Origin: Flavobacteriaceae bacterium
GTDB taxonomy: Bacteria; Bacteroidota; Bacteroidia; Flavobacteriales; Flavobacteriaceae
Reading direction: 5' to 3'
DNA: 12,522 nucleotides
Assembly: GCA_029245825.1 (NCBI GenBank)
Contig: JAQWON010000018.1
Span: 1 to 12,522, forward strand
The position numbers were made by a program, and so were the translations under genes. The stretch's first letter is position 1. The number at the start of each line of letters is the position of its first letter. The notes under the pieces were generated by a model. The model saw only the letters and a program-made list of their open reading frames with translations, did not search any database and was not told the DNA's origin. Below, in pieces: positions 7,064 to 12,522 of this stretch.

Positions 7064-9397
7064 TTACACTCCTGTACCAGTAGCTGTAGCGCTAACTAGT
7101 GACAACTCATTATAGGTAGTAATATTACCACCATTGTTTTGGTTGTCAGCAGCTGTAGCATTGTCATTATCAGCACCTGCGCGTCCAGCAGTATCAGCAG
7201 TAAAAGCAGTATCTGTATCAACTGTTTCTACACCTGCAGTTGAACTATAGTCAACACTGTCCATTTCAATATCCCAAGTAACTCCTGCGATATAACCTGA
7301 ATCAGCACCAACTGAACCAGCAACAACTGTTCTAATGTTACCTCCAGCAGCTGCAGACTTAAACATATCTATATATGCTTTAAGACTTGAAACCGCAGCA
7401 GATGTAAGCTGAGCATATACATGATCAGTTACCTCTGTACCAGCGATAGCTTTAGTAAGAACACCTTTTAAGGCATTATTTGTAACAGTAACAGTAATAG
7501 AAGCTAAAGGTTCTGGAAGGTCATCCTCTCCAGCTGGAGAAGGAGCCACCAAAGAAGCCAATGCGCTATTACCTGTAACAGCAATCGTTTTAACTTTCTT
7601 CATTGAAGACATGTCAAGAGAAAGAACTCCTGTGTTTGAAACAATGATTGTAGCAGCATCTGATCCTGTACCTTGGATATGTGAATGTCCAAAATTCAAA
7701 GATTTAAATCCAGCCATATTCCTAACATCTAAATCTCTAATTGCACCAGCAGTTGTTAAAGTAACAATAGCAGCTGAAGCAGAAACAGTAAACGAAGAGA
7801 AAGTCGAAGCGCTAGGAATTGTAATCGAAGTTAAAGCAGTGTTAGATGAATTAGCTGTAAATGCATTGCTTTGAGCCGAACTATTAGAATTTGCTTTTCC
7901 TGCTATAGTAAGAGTCTTAAGATCCGACCCAAACCAATAACCTGCATCAAAAGCAGCATCCTGCGCATCAATTGTAAGAATTCCAGTAGTTCCAACCATA
8001 CTTAGGAAACCATTCGATGGAATATGTCCTACCCATACATGCGAAGCAGCTCCACCAGCAGTAACCAAACTTGACGTTGAAGCAACAACTAAGAGTTCAG
8101 CCTTAAAAGTAGTTGCACTACTAGCAGTAATAACATCAGCTTGAGTTGCTAACTTAGGCAATAAAACAGTAACCTCAGTTAAAGTAAGAGGCCCTCCCGC
8201 TTGAACAGCAGCTAAAGCATCAAGATTAACAATCGGAGATGTAACATTAACACCAGAAGCAGTTCCTGTTAAAGCTCTAAGATCTACACTACCAGCAGTA
8301 GTGATAGTAAGAGTAGCTCCTCCTGAGACAGTAGCAACAGCTCCCAAATTAACAGTTGAAACAGATGTTCCTCCAGTTGTAACAGTAACTGTTCCAGATA
8401 AAGATGTCATCTTGGAAAGGTCTAAATTAACTGCAGTACTAGTTACACTTCCACCAATAGCAGCAGAAAATGCTCCTTGAGCACCAGCCTTAAGTGTTAC
8501 AAATTCAGTTGTTTCTGGAAGCGTAACAGAAGCAGGTAATGAAATACTACCTAGCTTTACTGAAGTTGCTTTTGTAAGCGATAACTTACCAGCAGTTGAT
8601 TGAATACTGTTAGCAGTAGTCAATCCTGAAAAGTCAACAGCAACAAGACCAGAATTATCAGTCAAAGTAATTGTAGCAGCTCTAGAAATAAGAGGGAAGC
8701 TATAGTTACCAGAATAGTTAAGAGTAATGTCCCCACCAACTGTTACCAGTTTAGGAAGAGCAACTACTCCACCTGAAATACTCATATTTGCATCAAGAAA
8801 TGATAACTCATTAAATGTCAAACTTGTTCCAGCAGTTGTAAGACCTACGTTAACAGAATTACCTAAGATTGTATTAATCTTGTTAGTAATAGCTAAAATA
8901 GAATCTAACTTAGCAGTGTTAGTTGCAGCAAATGAAGGATCTACCTCAACATAACCATTAACAATAACAGTTGGTGTTGGCTCTAGATTAACAAGTGAAG
9001 CAACATATCTAAGCTCAGCATCAGAAGTAATTCGAAGATCTTGATTGATTACAGCATTAGCTGCTAGTAAATCATCAAGAGCTGCAAGAATTTCATCAAC
9101 CTCAGCATTTAAATTTTCAACTTCAGTACCAACACTACCTAAGTTTTCTACTGCAGCTTGAACAGCATCAAGATCAGAAATGATCCCTGCTAAATCAGCA
9201 GCTGTAAGCGCAGAAGACTGAACTGCGGCAATTTTGGTATTTAAGTCGGTAATTGCACTTTGAATAGCGCTTATACTAGTAAGCTCACTTTGAAGTGCAA
9301 GGATTTTGGCGTTCAGCTCATCGAACTGATCGTCATAGTTTTGACAGCCAACTAATGTTAGTGCGGCCAGCAAAAAACTTAATAAACCTTTTTTCAT
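7064..9397 (-). CDS. Large surface lipoprotein with N-terminal coiled coil and beta-repeat body (function unknown)
   Basis: A 777-residue protein I cannot assign a function. It starts with a lipoprotein signal: K-K, a hydrophobic run, then L-V-G-C with Cys18 as acylation site, followed by Q-N-Y-D-D-Q-F-D. Residues about 25-122 form heptad-like coiled coil (L-N-A-K-I-L-A-L-Q-S-E-L and similar). Residues about 130-620 are rich in Ser, Thr, Ala, Val and Gly in short strand-like units (for example L-V-T-V-G-G-D-I-T-L), suggesting a beta-solenoid or LRR-like body. The last 110 residues are Asp/Asn/Ala-rich, and no type IX secretion domain is evident. Cys18 is the only cysteine. Sampled lines of this gene run about 45-50% GC against about 30% in neighbours, with mainly GCT/GCA, ACT/ACA and GTT/GTA codons, consistent with high expression or different ancestry. 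The gene stands alone, bounded by terminators. A stalked surface or adhesin-like protein is the best guess. Confidence 0.8.
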   Translation of the reverse strand: MKKGLLSFLLAALTLVGCQNYDDQFDELNAKILALQSELTSISAIQSAITDLNTKIAAVQSSALTAADLAGIISDLDAVQAAVENLGSVGTEVENLNAEVDEILAALDDLLAANAVINQDLRITSDAELRYVASLVNLEPTPTVIVNGYVEVDPSFAATNTAKLDSILAITNKINTILGNSVNVGLTTAGTSLTFNELSFLDANMSISGGVVALPKLVTVGGDITLNYSGNYSFPLISRAATITLTDNSGLVAVDFSGLTTANSIQSTAGKLSLTKATSVKLGSISLPASVTLPETTEFVTLKAGAQGAFSAAIGGSVTSTAVNLDLSKMTSLSGTVTVTTGGTSVSTVNLGAVATVSGGATLTITTAGSVDLRALTGTASGVNVTSPIVNLDALAAVQAGGPLTLTEVTVLLPKLATQADVITASSATTFKAELLVVASTSSLVTAGGAASHVWVGHIPSNGFLSMVGTTGILTIDAQDAAFDAGYWFGSDLKTLTIAGKANSNSSAQSNAFTANSSNTALTSITIPSASTFSSFTVSASAAIVTLTTAGAIRDLDVRNMAGFKSLNFGHSHIQGTGSDAATIIVSNTGVLSLDMSSMKKVKTIAVTGNSALASLVAPSPAGEDDLPEPLASITVTVTNNALKGVLTKAIAGTEVTDHVYAQLTSAAVSSLKAYIDMFKSAAAGGNIRTVVAGSVGADSGYIAGVTWDIEMDSVDYSSTAGVETVDTDTAFTADTAGRAGADNDNATAADNQNNGGNITTYNELSLVSATATGTGV

Positions 9398-9421
9398 TTG
9401 ATAAAAAATTAAATTAGTTAA

Positions 9422-9437
9422 AATTAAACGTTTAATT
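9422..9437. repeat. Perfect 16-bp palindrome in the lipoprotein leader
   Basis: AATTAAACGTTTAATT is identical to its reverse complement. It lies 25-40 bases before the lipoprotein ATG and about 20-35 bases downstream of the transcript start predicted from the sigma-54 promoter. A dyad without spacer suits a dimeric DNA-binding protein better than an RNA hairpin, so a downstream operator is possible. The AT-rich setting keeps confidence moderate. Confidence 0.5.
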
Positions 9438-9438
9438 C

Positions 9439-9454
9439 GTCAGAATATACTGAC
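9439..9454 (-). other. Short stem-loop near the predicted 5' end of the lipoprotein mRNA
   Basis: On the minus strand GTCAG-TATATT-CTGAC forms a 5-bp stem with a six-base loop, starting within a base or so of the start expected from the sigma-54 promoter (about 9455). A stem at the extreme 5' end can protect an mRNA from decay. Stability is modest and the role is inferred. Confidence 0.35.
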
Positions 9455-9465
9455 TCTATATATAT

Positions 9466-9481
9466 AGCAAAAAGTGTGCCA
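9466..9481 (-). promoter_or_regulatory. Sigma-54 (RpoN) -24/-12 promoter for the surface lipoprotein gene
   Basis: Minus-strand TGGCACACTTTTTGCT matches the sigma-54 consensus TGGCAC-N5-TTGCW at every defined core position, and the GG and GC doublets are exactly ten bases apart. The GC at -13/-12 falls at 9468-9467, giving a start near 9455 and a leader of about 58 bases to the ATG at 9397. Sigma-54 promoters need an AAA+ enhancer-binding protein bound upstream, which would lie around 9530-9650. The strength of the match and its placement before an isolated gene make this more than chance, though no experiment supports it. Confidence 0.65.
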
Positions 9482-9496
9482 AAGTGGTTTCTTTAT

Positions 9497-9529
9497 AAAA
9501 AACCCTCCTGCTTGGAGAAAGCAGGAGGG
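9497..9529 (-). terminator. Strong intrinsic terminator on the minus strand, upstream of the lipoprotein promoter
   Basis: CCCTCCTGC (9503-9511) and GCAGGAGGG (9521-9529) form a perfect, GC-rich 9-bp stem with a nine-base loop. Read on the minus strand it is followed by TTTTTTAT, giving a textbook terminator; read on the plus strand it is followed by GAAAG, with no U-run. There is no minus-strand gene between it and the divergent dipeptidase gene. It must therefore end a small RNA, attenuate a longer leader, or insulate the sigma-54 promoter. Confidence 0.75.
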
Positions 9530-9536
9530 AAAGATT

Positions 9537-9572
9537 TAAGTGATTTGGTGGTACTACACTGAAAAACACTTA
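9537..9572. repeat. Inverted repeat TAAGTG...CACTTA upstream of the sigma-54 promoter
   Basis: TAAGTG (9537-9542) and CACTTA (9567-9572) are reverse complements 24 bases apart, with GTG/CAC arms around GTACTA in between. The element lies about 80-115 bases before the predicted lipoprotein transcript start, where enhancer-binding proteins of sigma-54 promoters usually bind. It could equally be an RNA stem in the candidate small RNA. Confidence 0.3.
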
Positions 9573-9638
9573 GATCTAATTTAACTAATAGATTAAGCGA
9601 TTTAAACTATTGTAAAAAGAATTATTAACAATAAATTG

Positions 9639-9669
9639 TTGAGATCATTAAAATAAAATAGTTAATTTG
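9639..9669 (+). promoter_or_regulatory. Weak candidate promoter for the dipeptidase gene
   Basis: TTG (9639-9641), 20 bases, then TTAATTTG (9662-9669) approximates the Bacteroidota TTG-N19-21-TAnnTTTG promoter with one mismatch in the -7 box. The start would fall about ten bases before the ATG at 9686, an unusually short leader. The pre-start sequence is A-rich and has no Shine-Dalgarno motif. Confidence 0.25.
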
Positions 9670-9685
9670 AAAAAAAAATAGAAAA

Positions 9686-10963
9686 ATGAATAGAAAATAT
9701 CTTCTAATACTTGCAGCCATAGCTCTTTTAGGCTGTCAAGAAAAATCCATTGAGCAAAAGGCTATGGAAATACATAAAAAGGTTATAACTCTGGATACTC
9801 ATGATGATTTTTCGGTATCAAATTTTACTGATTCTCTAAACTATACAATGGACACTAACACTCAGTTTAACCTCCCTAAAATGACAAAGGGGGGACTTGA
9901 CGTAGGGTTTTTAATTGTCTATACTGGTCAAAAGAGTCTTGATGAAGAGGGTTATCAATCAGCTAGAGAAAATGCTATGGCTAAATTTGATGCAATTGAT
10001 CGCCTGGTCAATATCTATGCCCCTGATAAAATTGGCCTCGCAAAAACTAGTGAAGATGTTAAAAGAATAAATTCCCAGGGAAAGCTTGTTGCGATGATTG
10101 GTGTTGAAAATGCATATCCTCTAGGAATGGATTTATCACAGGTAAAAGATTATTACAAAAAAGGAGCTCGTTATATGTCTCTAGCTCATAATGGTCACAG
10201 TCAATTTTCTGATTCAAATACTGGAGAATATGATAGTATTTGGATGCATAATGGACTTAGTAAATTAGGAGAAAAACTAATACAAGAACTCAATTATTAT
10301 GGAATTATTATTGATTTATCCCATCCGTCAAAAGAAGCTAATCGCCAATCAATAGAACTGAGTAAATCTCCTGTAATTGCATCACATTCTTCCGCAAGAG
10401 CCCTTTGTAATCACCCAAGAAACCTTGATGACGAGCAGCTTGGTTGGATTAAAAATAATGGCGGTGTTGTCCATGTAGTTGCTCTTGGCAGTTATCTTAA
10501 ATCAGAAAAGCAAAAAAATTATAGAAAAGGTCTTGATTCTATTATTAAACTAAAATCTGAAGCTATAGGGTTTAAAACAATGATCTACAGTGATGTTATG
10601 AAGCTCCCCGAAGAAGAGATGAATAGTTATCGAGAGGCTTATACTGAGATCCAAAAACTAGCAAAAGATGAGATAAAAAAGATCAGATCTAGGTATCCTC
10701 CTGTTGATGTTAGTGATTTTGTTGATCACATAGATTACATTAAAGACAAAATTGGGATAAATCATGTTGGAATCAGCTCAGATTTTGATGGTGGGGGCGG
10801 AATTGATGGCTGGGAAGATGCATCGGAGACCTTTAACGTAACTCTTGAACTTCTTAAAAGAGGCTACAGCGAAGAGGATATATCAAAAATTTGGAGCGGA
10901 AATCTTCTACGTGTTTTAGACAAGAATCAGGAAATAGCCATTCAACTTCAAAATACTGATTAA
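9686..10963 (+). CDS. Membrane dipeptidase lipoprotein, peptidase family M19
   Basis: A 425-residue zinc dipeptidase of the renal-dipeptidase family, which cleaves dipeptides including some with a D-residue at the C-terminal side. The start region is a lipoprotein signal ending in L-L-G-C (Cys17), so the enzyme is membrane-anchored in the cell envelope. Metal ligands of the family are all recognisable: H-x-D at 39-41 (T-H-D-D-F), the bridging Glu in I-G-V-E-N, His in D-L-S-H-P, His in A-S-H-S-S-A-R, and the active-site Asp in I-S-S-D-F-D-G-G. R-Y-M-S-L-A-H-N also fits the family. A stretch rich in Lys and Glu before S-S-D-F-D-G-G is longer than in minimal members. It converges on the PqqB-like gene, overlapping it by four bases. 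It probably recycles peptide or cell-wall dipeptides; the neighbouring receptor may be unrelated. Confidence 0.93.
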   Translation: MNRKYLLILAAIALLGCQEKSIEQKAMEIHKKVITLDTHDDFSVSNFTDSLNYTMDTNTQFNLPKMTKGGLDVGFLIVYTGQKSLDEEGYQSARENAMAKFDAIDRLVNIYAPDKIGLAKTSEDVKRINSQGKLVAMIGVENAYPLGMDLSQVKDYYKKGARYMSLAHNGHSQFSDSNTGEYDSIWMHNGLSKLGEKLIQELNYYGIIIDLSHPSKEANRQSIELSKSPVIASHSSARALCNHPRNLDDEQLGWIKNNGGVVHVVALGSYLKSEKQKNYRKGLDSIIKLKSEAIGFKTMIYSDVMKLPEEEMNSYREAYTEIQKLAKDEIKKIRSRYPPVDVSDFVDHIDYIKDKIGINHVGISSDFDGGGGIDGWEDASETFNVTLELLKRGYSEEDISKIWSGNLLRVLDKNQEIAIQLQNTD

Positions 10964-11880
10964 AGAGGAAACTGCATTCCGTAGCGAGCTATTTGAAACC
11001 CTTTAGATAGAACCTCTTTACTAATTTGACTATCTGGATTTAGCATTCCATTAGTGTGATTCATATGAATGAAGAAAACTTTCTTTCTTTCTTTCAAAGG
11101 CAGGCTTGATAAATGATCAATCGTTTCTATTACAAATGGATGTGGTATTTCAGAAATATCTCTATAATTAATCTCTGCAGAATCAAAAAATGTTCCATCT
11201 AAAAATGCATAATCAACTTTCTCTAAAATATTTTTTAAAGATTGATCCCATTTACCCCATTTGTCAATATCGGGAAGAAAAAAAGCTGTTTTCCTTTGTC
11301 CTTTAATAAAAAATCCCACTGTTTCGGAAAACTCATCCCTGTGTGGAACAATTATTGAACTTACATGAAGCTGATTGGAAACCCTCATTGATTGATTTTC
11401 AGCTAATGATTTTAATTTAATGTTATTGAGTGAAACCAATTGACTCCATGGCGCATTACTTTTTAAAAACTCAGACATTTTGGGCATAACATATACCGGA
11501 ATATTTTTAGCTCCCATTGCCTCTCTACCTAATTGAAGAAGACCACTGTAATGGCCCATGTGCGCATGTGTTAGGAAGATCCCTTCTAGTTTTGACTTAT
11601 TCCCTGTAATCTGATCCAAGAAATTTAACTGATCAGTAATATCTGTTGAAGCTTCAAATAAATAATGCTTTGACTCACTTTTGTCAACAAATGCCAATGA
11701 AGTTATTTTTAAAACTCTTTTCTCTTTTTCAGTCAAAGACATGCAGCAATCTTTTTTACAAGCTATATGTGGAATCCCTCCATCTTGAACATTGCCAAGT
11801 ACTAAAAGGAAAGATTCCTCTTGTGCTGATAAAAAGATTGAATAGAAAAAAAATTTAAATAAGATTATTAATCTAATCAT
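10960..11880 (-). CDS. Secreted PqqB-like metallo-beta-lactamase-fold hydrolase
   Basis: A 306-residue MBL-fold protein most like the PqqB-related branch. An N-terminal signal peptide (hydrophobic stretch to about residue 17, then L-S-A-Q-E) predicts export to the periplasm, whereas PqqB of PQQ producers acts in the cytoplasm. V-L-G-N-V-Q-D-G-G-I-P-H precedes a cysteine cluster C-K-K-D-C-C (41-46), comparable to the structural zinc site of PqqB. The metal motif is T-H-A-H-M-G-H (104-110): the three His of HxHxDH are kept but the Asp is Gly, which would alter the second metal site. Further candidate ligands are His180, Asp204 and His272/His275. No pqqA, C, D or E lies nearby, so PQQ synthesis is not indicated. 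It begins 41 bases after the TonB-dependent receptor gene and probably shares its transcript. Substrate unknown. Confidence 0.82.
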   Translation of the reverse strand: MIRLIILFKFFFYSIFLSAQEESFLLVLGNVQDGGIPHIACKKDCCMSLTEKEKRVLKITSLAFVDKSESKHYLFEASTDITDQLNFLDQITGNKSKLEGIFLTHAHMGHYSGLLQLGREAMGAKNIPVYVMPKMSEFLKSNAPWSQLVSLNNIKLKSLAENQSMRVSNQLHVSSIIVPHRDEFSETVGFFIKGQRKTAFFLPDIDKWGKWDQSLKNILEKVDYAFLDGTFFDSAEINYRDISEIPHPFVIETIDHLSSLPLKERKKVFFIHMNHTNGMLNPDSQISKEVLSKGFQIARYGMQFPL

Positions 11881-11885
11881 GTTTT

Positions 11886-11901
11886 TATGAATTTATTCAT
11901 A
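11886..11901. repeat. Inverted repeat before the PqqB-like gene
   Basis: TATGAAT and ATTCATA form a perfect 7-bp inverted repeat with a TT spacer, ending 5 bases before the ATG at 11880. There is no U-run, so it is not a terminator. It could be an operator or a hairpin masking the translation start, but it is entirely AT-rich apart from one G-C pair and may be chance. Confidence 0.25.
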
Positions 11902-11921
11902 ATACGATTTTATTATTAAAG

Positions 11922-12522
11922 TTAAATTTTAAAATTTATTCCAGCGTAATAATTTCTCATTGGAGCTGGTTCATAGAACCGATTAGCAAATGCATTTATT
12001 TTAATGTTATCAAAATATTTTTTATTAAATAAATTATTTGCTCCAACATAAAGATTATAGTTTTTAAAATCTTTCCAGAGTCTAAATTGAAAGATAGAAT
12101 AACCATCTACTTCATTATTGTTTTTATCGTCAGCAAAAAATGCTCCAACATGTTTTGCCTTTATTTCTCCCCCTATAGTTGGAGTAAATTTATATTTAAA
12201 ACTTAAAAAAGCATGATGCTTTGGGATAGCGGGGAGCCTATTTCCATCATAAGCTAATCCATCAACAACATAACTATCGAATATAAAATCTGAAAAAGAA
12301 TAAGAAAAAACAGCCTTGTAAGAATCAGTTTCTTTAGATCCATAAAGTTCCAAACCCCTTCTTATAGTTTTTCCTGCATTTCTGTAAAATGTTCTTCCTG
12401 GGAATTGCTCCAATTCATATGGTAAAATTTCATTTCCTGTGGAGATATGAAAAATTACAGCTTCAAGCTTAATGTCTGAAAAATCTTTTCGCCAACCCAA
12501 CTCAAAGTTTTTTGCAAGAGAG
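11922..12522 (-). CDS. TonB-dependent outer-membrane receptor, C-terminal part (5' end cut by window edge)
   Basis: The last 200 residues of an outer-membrane beta-barrel that imports a ligand using TonB energy. The reading frame stays open to the right edge (S-L-A-K-N-F-E-L-G-W-R-K just inside it), so the true start lies outside; a TTG at 12500 is an internal Leu codon, not a start. Features of the barrel end include E-L-G-W-R-K, F-Y-R-N-A-G-K-T-I-R-R-G-L-E-L, alternating strand patterns, Y-V-G-A-N-N-L-F-N-K-K-Y-F-D, and the terminal Y-Y-A-G-I-N-F-K-I, with aromatic and hydrophobic residues for barrel assembly. The style is that of siderophore or cofactor receptors rather than SusC-type glycan porins. 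The ligand cannot be told because plug and N-terminus are missing. The PqqB-like gene follows 41 bases downstream. Confidence 0.88.
   Translation of the reverse strand, partial: SLAKNFELGWRKDFSDIKLEAVIFHISTGNEILPYELEQFPGRTFYRNAGKTIRRGLELYGSKETDSYKAVFSYSFSDFIFDSYVVDGLAYDGNRLPAIPKHHAFLSFKYKFTPTIGGEIKAKHVGAFFADDKNNNEVDGYSIFQFRLWKDFKNYNLYVGANNLFNKKYFDNIKINAFANRFYEPAPMRNYYAGINFKI

Larger units (their letters stand above)
9497..9596 (-). ncRNA. Candidate small RNA of about 100 nt ending at the orphan terminator
   Basis: The minus-strand terminator at 9497-9529 has no gene upstream of it. About 70 bases before it sits a promoter-like pair, TTG (9631-9629), 19 bases, TAGTTTAA (9609-9602), close to the Bacteroidota TTG-N19-TAnnTTTG pattern. 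Together they would define a transcript from about 9596 to 9497. A second internal stem, TAAGTG/CACTTA (9537-9542 with 9567-9572), lies in between. No open reading frame of note is seen. This is inferred from signals only, and no known RNA family was recognised. Confidence 0.35.

Noticed and set aside
7064..7200. Type IX secretion C-terminal domain on the surface lipoprotein
   Set aside because: The C-terminus is Asp/Asn/Ala-rich and lacks the usual beta-rich end with a closing K-x-x-K or similar pattern; lipobox export explains surface placement better.
7611..8954. Plus-strand frames opposite the lipoprotein gene
   Set aside because: They arise from the low stop density opposite an Ala/Thr/Val-rich gene and show no start signal or homology I recognise.
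9455..9466. TATATATATA run as a sigma-70-type -10 box
   Set aside because: Plain TA repeats are common in this AT-rich DNA; the sigma-54 match beside it is far more specific.
10932..10996. AAATAGC and GCTATTT arms around the dipeptidase/PqqB-like junction as a terminator
   Set aside because: The arms are some 50 bases apart, only 7 bp, AT-rich, and lack a U-run.

Overview
This window comes from a low-GC Bacteroidota genome, most likely a (marine) flavobacterium. The signs are AT-rich DNA, start sites without Shine-Dalgarno sequences, two lipoproteins with a short signal ending in G-C-Q, a TonB-dependent receptor, promoter-like TAnnTTTG boxes, and a winged-helix regulator of a kind I associate with flavobacterial polysaccharide loci. 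No tRNA, rRNA, insertion sequence or CRISPR array was seen.

Positions 1-6018 (minus strand) look like one operon for acidic surface polysaccharide. In transcription order it holds a 776-residue O-antigen polymerase/ligase-like membrane protein with a TPR tail, a TviB/WbpA-type UDP-N-acetylhexosamine 6-dehydrogenase, a winged-helix regulator with a degenerate nucleotidyltransferase-like domain, a small cytidylyltransferase-like protein, and a eukaryote-type UDP-glucose 6-dehydrogenase cut by the left edge. The two dehydrogenases would supply UDP-hexosaminuronate and UDP-glucuronate. A divergent WecA-like polyprenyl-phosphate sugar-phosphate transferase (6075-7004, plus) would start the chains on the lipid carrier. 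A bidirectional terminator closes this gene and the next one.

Positions 7064-9685 hold the most unusual part. A 777-residue surface lipoprotein (coiled coil followed by a long Ser/Thr/Ala/Val-rich beta-repeat region) has clearly higher GC than its neighbours. Its upstream region carries a near-perfect sigma-54 (RpoN) promoter, a short stem-loop near the predicted transcript start, a perfect 16-bp palindrome, and a strong minus-strand terminator just upstream of the promoter. That terminator has no gene to terminate, so it may end a small RNA or act in a longer leader.

Positions 9686-12522 hold an M19-family membrane dipeptidase lipoprotein (plus). It converges, with overlapping stop codons, on a secreted PqqB-like metallo-beta-lactamase-fold protein (minus). 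Upstream of that is the C-terminal part of a TonB-dependent receptor running off the right edge. The last two are probably co-transcribed and may serve uptake and periplasmic processing of an unidentified ligand.
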